From NCBI GenBank assembly GCA_963763085.1, contig CAVXNB010000004.1, positions 992,001-1,056,000 on the forward strand: 64,000 bases of DNA, written 5' to 3'. How positions within the stretch are numbered: position 1 is the stretch's first letter; each line of letters opens with the position of its first letter. Shown in pieces: positions 52,620 to 61,123 of the stretch. The position numbers were made by a program, and so were the translations under genes. This DNA comes from CAVXNB01 sp963763085. Its GTDB lineage: Bacteria; Actinomycetota; Acidimicrobiia; Acidimicrobiales; Bog-793. The notes under the pieces were generated by a model. That model searched no databases, was not told the DNA's origin, and was given only the letters and a program-made list of their open reading frames with translations.

Positions 52620-55582
52620 ATGTCCCATTTTCGTGCCGCCATCGCCGCATTGGCGGCGGTCCTGGCGATAGCGGTCAGCTTCGCCGGGTCCACGCCGGCG
52701 GCCTCGGCTGTGCCTGCGTGCCTCGGCTGTGCCGGCGGCCTCGGCCGGCGACGCCGGCGGCCTCGGTGCCGGCGACTGGAGTGCGAGCTGCGGCAACGCC
52801 ACGGCTGCCCGCCGGCGTCCCACGGCCCGGAGCCCTCGTGCCGGCGCCCTCGGCGTCCGGCGTAAACCCGCACCAGAGCACCAGCTTGTTCTACGCCGTG
52901 TCGTGCCGATCCTCGACGTTCTGCATGGCGGTCGGTTCCTACTTCCGTGAGGACGTCCTGCAGACGCTCGCCGAGAAGTGGAACGGGAAGAGGTGGTCGA
53001 TCTCGGCGTCCAAGGACATCCTGGATGTCACAGATCCGGTCACGCAGTGGCTCACCGGGATTTCGTGCGCCTCGACGAACTTCTGCATGGCCGTCGGGAT
53101 CAGCGAGTTGTCCACTGAGCACGCCTTCGGCGAGATCTGGAACGGGAGCACGTGGAAGCTATCCCCGCTGCCCGCGACCCTCAAGTACCCCACCCTCAAC
53201 GCCGTGTCCTGCCCGTCCACGACATCCTGCGTCGCAGTGGGCTACCAGGAACCTGTCTCGGTCAATGTGGCCCTCATCATGGATTGGTCCGGGACGACAT
53301 GGTCAGCCGACACCGCGTCCAACCAGGGCACCATGAACAACGACCTAACTGCGGTGCAGTGTTCGAGCACCACGTTCTGCATGGCGGTCGGCTACTACGA
53401 GGCGGCGACAACCGTCGTGACCTCAGAGCCGCTCGCCGAATACGGCTCCCCTCCGATGCTCGCTGCCTGGACTCTTGCGAACCCGACCGTGAACATCCCC
53501 GGGGCCGACAACTCCCTGCTCGGGGTGTCCTGTACCTCGTCCTCGTCGTGTATGGCGGTCGGCGACTCCGATATCGACTCTCAGGAGCGCAACCTGAGCT
53601 TCGCCTGGAACGGGTCGGCGTGGACCAGGCACCCGGTGCCCGAGCCGGGATCGGCTGTCGATCTTCTCGACGCCGTGAGGTGCCACGCGGCCGCGGGCAA
53701 GATCCCGGCAGGATGCGTGGCGGCCGGCGCGGAGAGCAGCGACCCGTCGTCGAGCGAGGAAACGGCAATCTTCGGCTGGAACGGCAGCAAATGGGCGAAG
53801 CAGGCCAGCCCGTCGGCACAGCCGTTCCAGGTCCTCGAAGGGCTGTCGTGCCCCACCCTGAAGAGTTGCGTGGCCGTCGGCGAAGAGTCGGATACCCGCA
53901 ACCAGGTGGCGCTCGCCGACTCCTTCATCGGCACGTCGTGGATCCGCGAGTCGGCGGAGGACCCGGTCGCGCTCACGCAGTTCCTGTACGGCACTTCGTG
54001 CGTCACGTCGTCGTTCTGCATGGCGGTCGGTGAGTTCGACAACGGGAGTGACGATCCCTCGCTGGCGCAGATCTGGAACGGAGCCAAGTGGGCCGCGACC
54101 AGCCCCCAACAGCTTGGAAGGCAGTCCTCGCTGCACGGCGTCTCGTGTGCGTCGAAGTCCTTCTGCGTCGGCGCCGGCGAGGCTCAGTTCGGCCAGGTCC
54201 TGATCGTGAGCCCGAGCGCCCCGGCCGGATCGTCTCCGCGAACCGCCGGCCGACGAATCGCCAAGGACGGCGAGTCGGCCATCCCCCTGACCGGTGAGCT
54301 GGGCCTCGTCGAAGTCTGGCGCGCAGGCAAATGGAGCGCGACGACGGTGGGCTTCGATTCCGGCTCAGGGGAGTTCCTGAACTCGGTCTCCTGCCCCTCG
54401 ACGAAATTCTGCATGGCGGTCGGAGGCACCGCGTTCGAGGACGAGCTCGAATCGTACGCGTGGAACGGGAAGACCTGGGCCGAGGAGTCCATGCCCTCTC
54501 TTTCGAGCAACGGCGAGGTTTCGAACTCGGTGTCGTGCACCTCGGCGACCAACTGCGTGGCCGTCGGCGGGGCCGCCGATGCCCGGGTGGCCTTCGCCCA
54601 GCACTGGAACGGCAAACGTTGGTCCGTCACGAACGTCGCGAGGGCGCCGGATCCGTTCGACACCCTGAACGCCGTGGACTGCCCATCCGCCAAGCGCTGC
54701 ATCGCTGTCGGCGGCGACTGGAGCAACGAGGACAACCCGATTCCACAGCTCAACCTCGCCGAGTCGTGGAACGGCTCAAGATGGTCCGTGATGACGGTGC
54801 CGACGTCCATCTACTCCGTCGGCGGGCTGGCTGCCGTCTCGTGCAACTCGAACGTCTCGTGCCTCGCCGCCGGGCCCGGCGACACGCAGCTGTCCAAAGG
54901 CGGCATCGTGCTACGGCTGGCGAACCATCACTGGACTTCGGTCGGCCTGCCGGTGGCCGCCTCCGCCGAAGTCGATCTGCAGGGCGTCTCGGAGACCTCG
55001 GCCAACTCGGCGGTCGTCGTCGGCTTACATCAGGGATCTCTACGGCTTCTCGACGTTCAGACTGGTCGAGTCAAAGGGTCATTGGGCGGTGAAGTGACCC
55101 ACGGCGGAGCGCCGCCCGGGCCTTCAGGCTCAGGCCTTCTTCGTCTCCACGAAGATCCTGTCGATCTCGGCGATGCCGTCGAGCAGCTTCTGGCCTACGG
55201 CGGGGTCGGTGGTCTTCTTGGCCTCGCCGGCGGTCTTGGTGGTCGTCCAGAACAGGTTGTGGAGCTCCGGGAATTTCGCGACGTGGTCCGGCTTGAAGTA
55301 GTCCGTCCAGAGCACCCAGAGGTGGTGCTTCACGAGCTCGGCGCGCTCCTCTTTGATCGTGATCGCCCGCTCCTTGAAGACCTCGTCGTCCGAGGAGTTG
55401 AACTTCTCCATACAGGCCTTGACGGACTCGGCCTCGATGCGGGCCTGGGCGGGGTCATAGACGCCGCACGGGAGATCGCAGTGGGCGTGGACGGTCGCGG
55501 GGCTGCTCAGGCGGTCGAGCAGGATGAGCAAACGCGAGGTGAGGTGCATGCGGCAGCTCCTTGTTCGGGGATTGCTGGCTAG
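52620..55582 (+). CDS. Secreted protein with 14 CxSxxxCxAVG repeats (frame interrupted)
   Basis: ATG 52620 opens a signal peptide (MSHFRAAIAALAAVLAIAVS then FAGSTPAASA) in frame 0; from about 52760 the sense frame is 2, which needs two extra bases or one missing within the GCCTCGG repeats at 52697-52770. The body contains about 14 repeats of roughly 50 residues, each with VSCxSxxxCxAVG then WNGxxWS. Repeats begin at about 52895, 53058, 53200, 53350, 53522, 53671, 53840, 53990, 54137, 54382, 54529, 54671, 54832 and 54983. The last lacks both Cys. Such spacing suits a beta-propeller. The reading frame continues to 55582 antisense to sodN, so the real end is probably near 55100. Function unknown; extracellular. 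Confidence 0.75.
55130..55549 (-). CDS. sodN: Nickel superoxide dismutase precursor
   Basis: NiSOD dismutates superoxide in the cytoplasm. The 139-residue precursor has a 22-residue propeptide ending HA, then the nickel hook HCDLPCGVYDP (His1, Cys2, Cys6 after cleavage), QARIEAESVKACMEKFN, RAITIKEERAELVKHHLWVLWTDYFKPDH and ending IDRIFVETKKA; these match Streptomyces SodN closely. ATG on the complement at 55549. It faces the divergent sodX gene for its maturation protease, and its 3' side lies antisense to the tail of the repeat-protein frame. Strong identification. Confidence 0.96.
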   Translation of the reverse strand: MHLTSRLLILLDRLSSPATVHAHCDLPCGVYDPAQARIEAESVKACMEKFNSSDDEVFKERAITIKEERAELVKHHLWVLWTDYFKPDHVAKFPELHNLFWTTTKTAGEAKKTTDPAVGQKLLDGIAEIDRIFVETKKA

Positions 55583-56117
55583 GTCCCGCTCACCTTATCC
55601 CCGGTCCCGCGCGTACCGGCGGGGAGCTCGGCCGCCCCGCGAGCGGCGCCGCAGCCGGCGTCGGTACACCCCGGCGCTGTTGGCGATCGCCGGCGCCGCC
55701 ACCGGCGCGATGTGGCGGGCTTGCGTACGCCGGGTCGCGGTCGAAGGCTCGAGCATGATGCCGACGCTCGCTCCAGGAGACCGTCTCCTCGTCGTGCGGC
55801 TCGGCCGCCCCCGCCCAGGCGATCTCGTCGCGCTACGCGACCCCGACGAGCCGGCTCGGCTGCTCGTGAAGCGGATCAAGGCCCGCGGCCCGGCCGGCGT
55901 CGAGGTCCGAGGCGACAACGAGGCGGCGAGCCGCGACAGCCGCGTGTTCGGGCCGGTGGCCCCTTCCCGGCTGCTCGGAAGAGCCGTCTACCGCTACTTC
56001 CCGCCGGCCCAGGCGGGCCGGCTTCCACGGCGTCCTTCGAGCAGCGGTACGCTCGATCTTCATGGGCTTGCATCAGGAGGACATCGACCGGTTGCTCGAG
56101 CCAGACGTGACCTCTGA
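55548..56117 (+). CDS. sodX: Nickel-type SOD maturation protease SodX (S26 family)
   Basis: An S26 signal-peptidase-like serine protease that cuts the SodN propeptide to free His1. The core is VEGSSMMPTLAPGDRLLVVRLG (nucleophile Ser before Met), RLLVKRIKARGPAGVEVRGDN (catalytic Lys) and SRDSRVFGPVAPSRLLGRAVYRYFP. A hydrophobic stretch (PALLAIAGAATGAMW) precedes it. The start is uncertain: ATG 55548 overlaps the sodN start codon divergently, and TTG 55572 or ATG 55710 are alternatives. The C-terminal end at 56117 overlaps the next gene by 56 bases and is probably non-homologous. Position next to sodN supports the name. Confidence 0.85.
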   Translation: MRQLLVRGLLARSRSPYPRSRAYRRGARPPRERRRSRRRYTPALLAIAGAATGAMWRACVRRVAVEGSSMMPTLAPGDRLLVVRLGRPRPGDLVALRDPDEPARLLVKRIKARGPAGVEVRGDNEAASRDSRVFGPVAPSRLLGRAVYRYFPPAQAGRLPRRPSSSGTLDLHGLASGGHRPVARARRDL

Positions 56118-56664
56118 TCTGGAGTCGGTGCCCGTCGGTGAGCTCCGCCTCCGCCGCGACGCATGTCAGCGCGCCGAGGTCGCCTTCTCCTACGTCCGGC
56201 GGGTGCTGCAAGGTGAGCTCGACATCGTCGCCGCCGAGCTCGAGGCACGGGCACGGGGCGTGCGCGGCGACTGGGGCCAGCTCGTGCACGATCTGCCGAC
56301 GATCCTGGCGGGCACGAGCCCGGACGCGCCGGCCCAACAGCACGCTCACGAACCCCGCATGACGATGGCAGGGGTCGCCGAGGGGTGGACCGAACAGAAG
56401 GAGCTAGCGCTCGAGGATCTTGTCGCCGAAGTGCTGATCGCCGAGCAGAAGGGCGACGAGACCCGCCCGCCGGTGCTGCCTGGGGCCAACCTGGGTGCCT
56501 TCGGCGACGACGAGCTGCGCACACTGGCGGAGTCCCTCCGGGCGGCCGAGACGTCCGTCTCGTCGAGACGCCGGGCGTTGCACGACCGGATCGACCAGCT
56601 TCAGTCGGCGATCGTCGAGCGGTACAAGATCGGGGCAGCGGACGCGGACAGCCTGCTCGCGTGA
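56062..56664 (+). CDS. RsiG-like c-di-GMP-responsive anti-sigma factor
   Basis: A 200-residue helical protein. It contains one perfect E(x3)S(x2)R(x3)Q(x3)D motif at Glu39-Ser43-Arg46-Gln50-Asp54 and a second, degenerate one at Glu163-Ser167-Arg170-His174-Asp178 with His for Gln. In Streptomyces RsiG, two such motifs on a coiled coil bind a c-di-GMP dimer and hold the sigma factor WhiG; Rubrobacter forms a one-motif homodimer. The family match is from the motif and length. No WhiG gene is seen in the window. ATG 56062 overlaps the sodX end, and the XRE regulator follows after seven bases. Confidence 0.85.
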   Translation: MGLHQEDIDRLLEPDVTSDLESVPVGELRLRRDACQRAEVAFSYVRRVLQGELDIVAAELEARARGVRGDWGQLVHDLPTILAGTSPDAPAQQHAHEPRMTMAGVAEGWTEQKELALEDLVAEVLIAEQKGDETRPPVLPGANLGAFGDDELRTLAESLRAAETSVSSRRRALHDRIDQLQSAIVERYKIGAADADSLLA

Positions 56665-56671
56665 AGGCCGG

Positions 56672-57139
56672 ATGATCGGGAACGACCCGTCCGATCGCTG
56701 GGACGAGCTCGGCGAGTTCATCCGCCAACAACGCAACACAGCCCGGCTCTCCCTCCGCCGGCTGTCGGAGATCGCCGGCATCTCGAACCCCTACCTGAGC
56801 CAGATCGAGCGAGGGCTGCGCAAGCCGTCGGCCCAGATCCTCCAGCAGATCGCCAAGGCACTACGGATATCGGCGGAGACGCTGTACGTCCGGGCCGGGA
56901 TCCTGGAGGACGAGCGCCGCGACGACGACGTCGTGCGCCACATCCTCACCGACCCGTATCTCCTCGAGGAGCAGCGTCAGGCGCTGGTGAGGATCTACGT
57001 GTCGTTCCGGCGCGAGAACGGCTCCGAGGAGCGGATGCGTACCGGCCCGGAGCTGGCGGCCGAGCCCGTCGCGGCCACCGCCGACGCGGCCACCGCCGTC
57101 GAGGCCACCGGGGCCGATGCCGGCGGAGGCCGCACCTGA
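56672..57139 (+). CDS. XRE-family helix-turn-helix regulator
   Basis: A 155-residue protein. Residues 12-70 form an XRE HTH (LGEFIRQQRNTARLSLRRLSEIAGISNPYLSQIERG, then LRKPSAQILQQIAKALRIS), and LYVRAGILEDE continues the domain. The remainder is a less conserved region ending in an Ala/Thr-rich tail (AATADAATAVEATGADAG). The same order (RsiG-like then XRE) occurs in other actinobacteria, similar to Rv0474 of M. tuberculosis. ATG 56672 is eight bases after the RsiG stop. DNA targets unknown. Confidence 0.88.
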   Translation: MIGNDPSDRWDELGEFIRQQRNTARLSLRRLSEIAGISNPYLSQIERGLRKPSAQILQQIAKALRISAETLYVRAGILEDERRDDDVVRHILTDPYLLEEQRQALVRIYVSFRRENGSEERMRTGPELAAEPVAATADAATAVEATGADAGGGRT

Positions 57140-57187
57140 CGTCCGCTCCCGGGCCTGACGTCCGCAATCCCCATTAGTCTCACCTCG

Positions 57188-58451
57188 ATGCGCAAGTTGG
57201 CGGTGCTTTCCATGCACACGTCGCCCCTGGCTCAGCCCGGGACAGGTGACGGGGGCGGGATGAACGTGTACGTCCGGGAGCTGTCGTCCGCGCTCGCCCG
57301 AGGGGGAGTGACCTGCGACGTGTACACCCGGCGCTGGTCCCCCGAGCTTCCCGACGTGGTCGCCGTCGAGCCCGGGTTCGCCGTGCACCACGTCGCCGCC
57401 GGCCCGCCCACGGCTGTCGCCAAGGAGACGCTTCAAGAGCACGTGGAGGAGTTCACCGAATCGGTGATCGAGCGGATGACCGCTCCCCCGAACGGCGCGC
57501 CGCGGGCGAGTGACGAGCCAGCCGACGCGATCCATGCCAATTACTGGCTGTCGGGGCTCGCCGGCCACGCCATCAAGCATCGCCTCGAGCTCCCACTCGT
57601 CTCGACGTTCCACACGTTGGACCGCGTTAAGGCCGAAGCCAGCCCGGAGGAGGTCGAGAGCGCCGAGCCGGGCCGGCGGGCGAGAGCCGAGTCGGAGATC
57701 GTCGGGTGCTCCGACGCGCTCGCTCGCCTCGTGCTCGGTCGAGGTCGATCAGCTGGTGGACCTGTACGGGGCTGACCAGGCCCGTGTCGAGATCGTGCCG
57801 CTCGGGGTGGATCACGCCTTCTTCTCGCCCGGCGACCGGGCCCACGCGAGACGGGCGCTCGGCCTTGCCGGTGACGGCCCCCTGCTGTTGTTCGTGGGGC
57901 GCATCCAGCCCTTGAAGGGGGCGGATGTCGCCCTCACGGCGTTCGACCTCCTGGTCCGCTCCATCCCGGAAGCCCAGCTGATCCTCGTCGGCGGCCCGAG
58001 CGGGCCAAGGGGCGAGGCGGAGCTGGCGACGTTGCACGCGATGGTCGAGGCGCTCGGCCTCCGGGAACGGGTGCGCTTCGTCGCACCGCAGCGACACGAG
58101 CTGCTGTCTACCTACTACAGGGCGGCCGACTGCTGCCTCGTGCCCTCGCGTTCGGAGTCGTTCGGCCTCGTCGCCCTCGAGGCTGCCGCCTGCGGCACCC
58201 CGGTCGTGGCGGCCTCGGTCGGGGGACTGACCACGCTCGTCCAACACGGGCGGACGGGTTACCTCGTGGACGCCGGCGACGCCGGCGAGTACGCGAGGTT
58301 CGCAGCGGAGATCTGCTCCGACCCGGTGCTGCAGGCAGAGCTCGGTGCCGGAGGAGCCGCCATGGCGGCCGGTTACACCTGGTCGATCGCCGCCGGCCGG
58401 CTGCGCCGTCTGTACGGCGACCTCACGTCGCGCACGCTCGTCGAGTGCTGA
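57188..58451 (+). CDS. mshA: MshA-like glycosyltransferase (mycothiol biosynthesis; frame interrupted)
   Basis: MshA joins GlcNAc to inositol 3-phosphate in the first step of mycothiol synthesis. The N-terminal half (57188 to about 57724, frame 2) has LSMHTSPLAQPGTGDGGGMNV and YWLSGLAGHAIK. The C-terminal half (about 57726-58451, frame 0) has VDQLVDLYGADQARVEIVPLGVD, LLFVGRIQPLKGADV, LVPSRSESFGLVALEAAACGTPVVAASVGG. One extra C within GCTCGCCTCG (57721-57730) explains the break. ATG 57188 is seven bases after TAGTCT (57175-57180). The close match of the opening to MshA is strong; other GT4 functions remain possible. Confidence 0.85.
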
Positions 58452-58461
58452 GCGCGGCGGT

Positions 58462-59262
58462 GTGACGCGCCTCGTCGTAGTCGGCGGCGGACGCATGGGC
58501 CACGCGCTCCTAGGCGGTCTGCTCCGGTCCGGCTGGGCTGCCCCTGCCGACCTGGCGGTGGTCGAGCCGCTGGCGACCGCACGGGCGGAGCTGCTCGAGC
58601 GCTATCCCGGCATCCTCGCCACGGAGACGAGCGTGACCGCTGAGTCCGCCGTCCTCGCCGTCAAGCCCGCCGACGCCGAGGCCGGCTGCCGGACCGTCGC
58701 CGCCTCGGGCTGCAAACGCGTCGTGTCCATCGTGGCAGGGGTGAGGATCGCCCAGCTCGAAGGCTGGATAGGCAACCGGGTCCCCGTGCTCCGAGCCATG
58801 CCGAACACCCCCGCCGTCCTCGGCGCCGGCGCCTCGGCCCTGTCCGGAGGCGCCTCGGTCACCGAGAACGACTTCATGTGGGCGGAGTCGGTGCTGTCGG
58901 CGCTCGGCGTCGTGGCGCGCCTTCCCGAATATCAGCTGGATGCAGTGACCGGTTTGTCCGGCTCCGGCCCCGCCTACGTCTTCCTGTTGGCCGAGGCTCT
59001 GGTCGAAGCCGGCGTCCAGGAGGGCCTCGATCGGGAAGTGAGCAGGCTGCTGGCGGTCCAGACCCTGCTCGGGTCGGCCCGCCTCCTCGTCGAGACCGGC
59101 GACTCGCCAGAAGCCCTGCGAGCTTTGGTCACCTCACCCGGCGGCACCACGGCGGCGGCCTTGAGGGTGCTCGAGGCGCACGGCTTCCGCTCGGCGGTCC
59201 TCGAAGCGGTGGCTGCCGCCGCCGACCGCTCCCGCGAGTTGGCGCGTCCGAAAGTGACCTGA
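58462..59262 (+). CDS. proC: Pyrroline-5-carboxylate reductase
   Basis: ProC makes L-proline from pyrroline-5-carboxylate using NAD(P)H. The 266 residues have LVVVGGGRMGHALLGGLLRSG (Rossmann loop), LAVKPADAEAG, RAMPNTPAVLGAGASALSGG, VTGLSGSGPAYVFLLAEALVEAGVQEG and LVTSPGGTTAAALRVLEAHGF. Normal length. GTG 58462 is ten bases after the mshA stop. Its neighbours (MshA-like, HTH protein, rex and hemA) form the known proC-bldC-like-rex-hemACD order of actinobacteria. Firm identification. Confidence 0.95.
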   Translation: MTRLVVVGGGRMGHALLGGLLRSGWAAPADLAVVEPLATARAELLERYPGILATETSVTAESAVLAVKPADAEAGCRTVAASGCKRVVSIVAGVRIAQLEGWIGNRVPVLRAMPNTPAVLGAGASALSGGASVTENDFMWAESVLSALGVVARLPEYQLDAVTGLSGSGPAYVFLLAEALVEAGVQEGLDREVSRLLAVQTLLGSARLLVETGDSPEALRALVTSPGGTTAAALRVLEAHGFRSAVLEAVAAAADRSRELARPKVT

Positions 59263-59318
59263 AAGCCGCTCCGAAGCCCTTACCGGTCCCCACCTGGGCG
59301 CTTGGCGCCTCCTCCACT

Positions 59319-59346
59319 TTGCACTTCAGCCACATTGGCGTACATT
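59319..59346 (+). promoter_or_regulatory. Sigma70-type promoter for the HTH gene
   Basis: TTGCAC (59319-59324) and TACATT (59341-59346) are separated by 16 bases and resemble -35 and -10 boxes. The HTH gene ATG at 59368 follows after 21 bases, with a Shine-Dalgarno GGAGAGG (59357-59363). Not tested; most other genes here show only a -10. Confidence 0.5.
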
Positions 59347-59367
59347 CGTTACCGGCGGAGAGGGGTG

Positions 59368-59571
59368 ATGCAACTGTCATCGATTGAATATGCGAAAGCA
59401 AAGTTTTCCACGGTCGCAGAAGTGGCCAGAGCGCTCCGGGTCTCGAACATGACGGTCTACCGGCTCATCAACTCGGGACAGCTGCCGGCCGTGCGGGTCG
59501 GCAAGTCGTACCGGCTGCGTGAGGAGGATGTCGACCGTTACCTTGCGGAGCGTTTCACGGAAGCCGGCTGA
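59368..59571 (+). CDS. Excisionase/BldC-like helix-turn-helix protein
   Basis: A 67-residue DNA-binding protein: VAEVARALRVSNMTVYRLINSGQLPAVRVG then SYRLREEDVDRYLAERF. This is an HTH_17 (MerR-like/BldC) domain with the recognition helix MTVYRLINSG. The equivalent small HTH gene sits between proC and rex-hemA in Streptomyces and other actinobacteria. ATG 59368 chosen over GTG 59302 because of the promoter and Shine-Dalgarno directly upstream. Its targets are unknown. Confidence 0.85.
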   Translation: MQLSSIEYAKAKFSTVAEVARALRVSNMTVYRLINSGQLPAVRVGKSYRLREEDVDRYLAERFTEAG

Positions 59572-59580
59572 AGCCGGTCG

Positions 59581-61065
59581 GTGAATCTCGCAAGTATCGT
59601 CAGCAGCCATCCGGCCGAGGCCCTGGCCCTGGTCCAGGGCCGCAGTCGGATCAACTACGGCAAGCTGAGGGCTGACGCGGAGCGGGCGCGGGCGGGCCTC
59701 GCTTCCAACGGCGTCGGGCCTGGCGACCGGGTCGCCCTCATTTGCGCGTCGAGCCCCGAATTCGTCATCGCCTACCTGGCCGTGCTCGGTGTGGGCGCCG
59801 TGGTCGTGCCCGTCAACCCGCAGAGCCCTCTCGATGAGCTAACCCAGGAGCTCTCCAGTGTCCGGCCCGCCGCCATCGTCGTCGGGCCGGCGGAGGAGGT
59901 CGCCGGCCGGCAGCTGGCGGAGCCCGGCCGGGCGGCGCTCGGAACGGCCGAGCTCATCGCCAGTGCCGGGCCTGACACCGGGATCGTCGAGCGCCAGGCC
60001 GGCGATCCGGCCGCGCTGCTGTTCACCTCGGGCACGGCCGGGCTCCCCAAGGCGGCCGTGCTGACTCACGGCAGCATGCTCGCGAACCTCCAGCAGATCG
60101 AGACGAGCGCCGGCGCCGCCCCGACCTCCTCCGACGTCGCGCTTCTCGTGATCCCCCCGTTCCACATCTTCGGGCTGAACGCCGTGCTCGGTGTGCAGCT
60201 CCTCGTCGGCGGCGCCACGGTTCTGGCCGACCGGTTCGATCCCGAGTCGACCCTCGCAGTCGTGCAGTCCGAGCAGGTGACCCTGCTCCCAGGAGTGCCG
60301 GAGCTCTTCGCAGCGCTTGCCGGCCACCCCGGCGCCCGCGGCGACGAGCTCGCCACCGTTCGCCTTGCCGTCTCCGGCGCGGCGCCGCTCGGTCCCGAGG
60401 TGGCCGCGCGGTTCGAGGACCGGTTCAAGATCCGCCTGTGGCAGGGCTACGGGCTGACCGAGGCGTCACCGGCGGTCACCTTTCCCGACACGACCGGCCC
60501 GCACGACCCGCTCTCGGTCGGAATGCCCCTGCCAGGCGTCGAGGTCAGGATCATCGATCCGGACGGGGACCCGGTGCTTCCCGGCGATCCGGGCGAGATC
60601 CTGCTTCGGGGGCCGAACGTGTTCGCCGGCTATTTCGAGGACCCCGCGGCGACCGCGAGCGTGCTGGATGTCGCCGGCTGGCTGCACACCGGCGACATCG
60701 CGGTCATGGGCGGGGGAGGCGAGCTGACCATCGTGGACCGGCACAAGGACCTCATCATCGTCTCGGGCTTCAACGTCTTCCCCGCCGAGGTCGAGCAGGT
60801 CCTGATGAAGCACCCGGACGTCGCCGAGGTGGCCGTGGTCGGCGTTCCGGATCGCGGCCACGGGGAGTCGGTCCGCGCCTACGTCGTCCCGCGGCCGGAG
60901 CTGTGGTCCGAGGGTTCGCGGGCCCCGGAAGGCTTGAGCGAGCCCGAGCTGGTGCAGTACTGCGGCCGTTACTTGGCGCGGTACAAGCTGCCGGCGGGGG
61001 TGAGTTTTGTGAGGGAGCTGCCGCGGTCGCTGTACGGGAAGGCGCTGCGCCGGGAGCTCCACTGA
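59581..61065 (+). CDS. AMP-binding acyl-CoA synthetase/ligase
   Basis: A 494-residue ANL-family enzyme activating a carboxylic acid as acyl-AMP then acyl-CoA. It has LLFTSGTAGLPKAAVLTHGSM (phosphate loop), VIPPFHIFGLNAVLG, LWQGYGLTEASPAVTFP and LHTGDIAVMGGGGELTIVDRHKDLIIVSGFNVFPAEVEQVL (C-terminal hinge region). The Lys for adenylation is in YKLPAGVSFVRELPRSLYGKALRREL. A long-chain fatty-acid preference is possible but not provable. GTG start, nine bases after the HTH gene; it interrupts the usual HTH-rex order. The last ~100 residues are in normal frame. Confidence 0.9.
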   Translation: MNLASIVSSHPAEALALVQGRSRINYGKLRADAERARAGLASNGVGPGDRVALICASSPEFVIAYLAVLGVGAVVVPVNPQSPLDELTQELSSVRPAAIVVGPAEEVAGRQLAEPGRAALGTAELIASAGPDTGIVERQAGDPAALLFTSGTAGLPKAAVLTHGSMLANLQQIETSAGAAPTSSDVALLVIPPFHIFGLNAVLGVQLLVGGATVLADRFDPESTLAVVQSEQVTLLPGVPELFAALAGHPGARGDELATVRLAVSGAAPLGPEVAARFEDRFKIRLWQGYGLTEASPAVTFPDTTGPHDPLSVGMPLPGVEVRIIDPDGDPVLPGDPGEILLRGPNVFAGYFEDPAATASVLDVAGWLHTGDIAVMGGGGELTIVDRHKDLIIVSGFNVFPAEVEQVLMKHPDVAEVAVVGVPDRGHGESVRAYVVPRPELWSEGSRAPEGLSEPELVQYCGRYLARYKLPAGVSFVRELPRSLYGKALRRELH

Positions 61066-61085
61066 GGTTCTGCTCGAGCCGGAGT

Positions 61086-61115
61086 TTGTGAGCGCGAGCA
61101 CGAAGTCGTTACCAT
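61086..61115 (+). promoter_or_regulatory. Candidate Rex operator overlapping the rex promoter
   Basis: TTGTGA (61086-61091), six bases (GCGCGA) and GCACGA (61098-61103) resemble the Streptomyces Rex operator TTGTGAACGCGTTCACAA: the left half is perfect, the right half 4 of 6. The same TTGTGA could act as -35, 18 bases upstream of TACCAT (61110-61115), the probable -10. Binding here would give rex self-repression, released by high NADH. Inference from sequence only. Confidence 0.55.
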
Positions 61116-61123
61116 CGCCCGCG

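Noticed and set aside
55100..55582. C-terminal extension of the repeat protein as a real domain
   Set aside because: It is entirely antisense to sodN, whose sequence is strongly conserved, so this part is a shadow.
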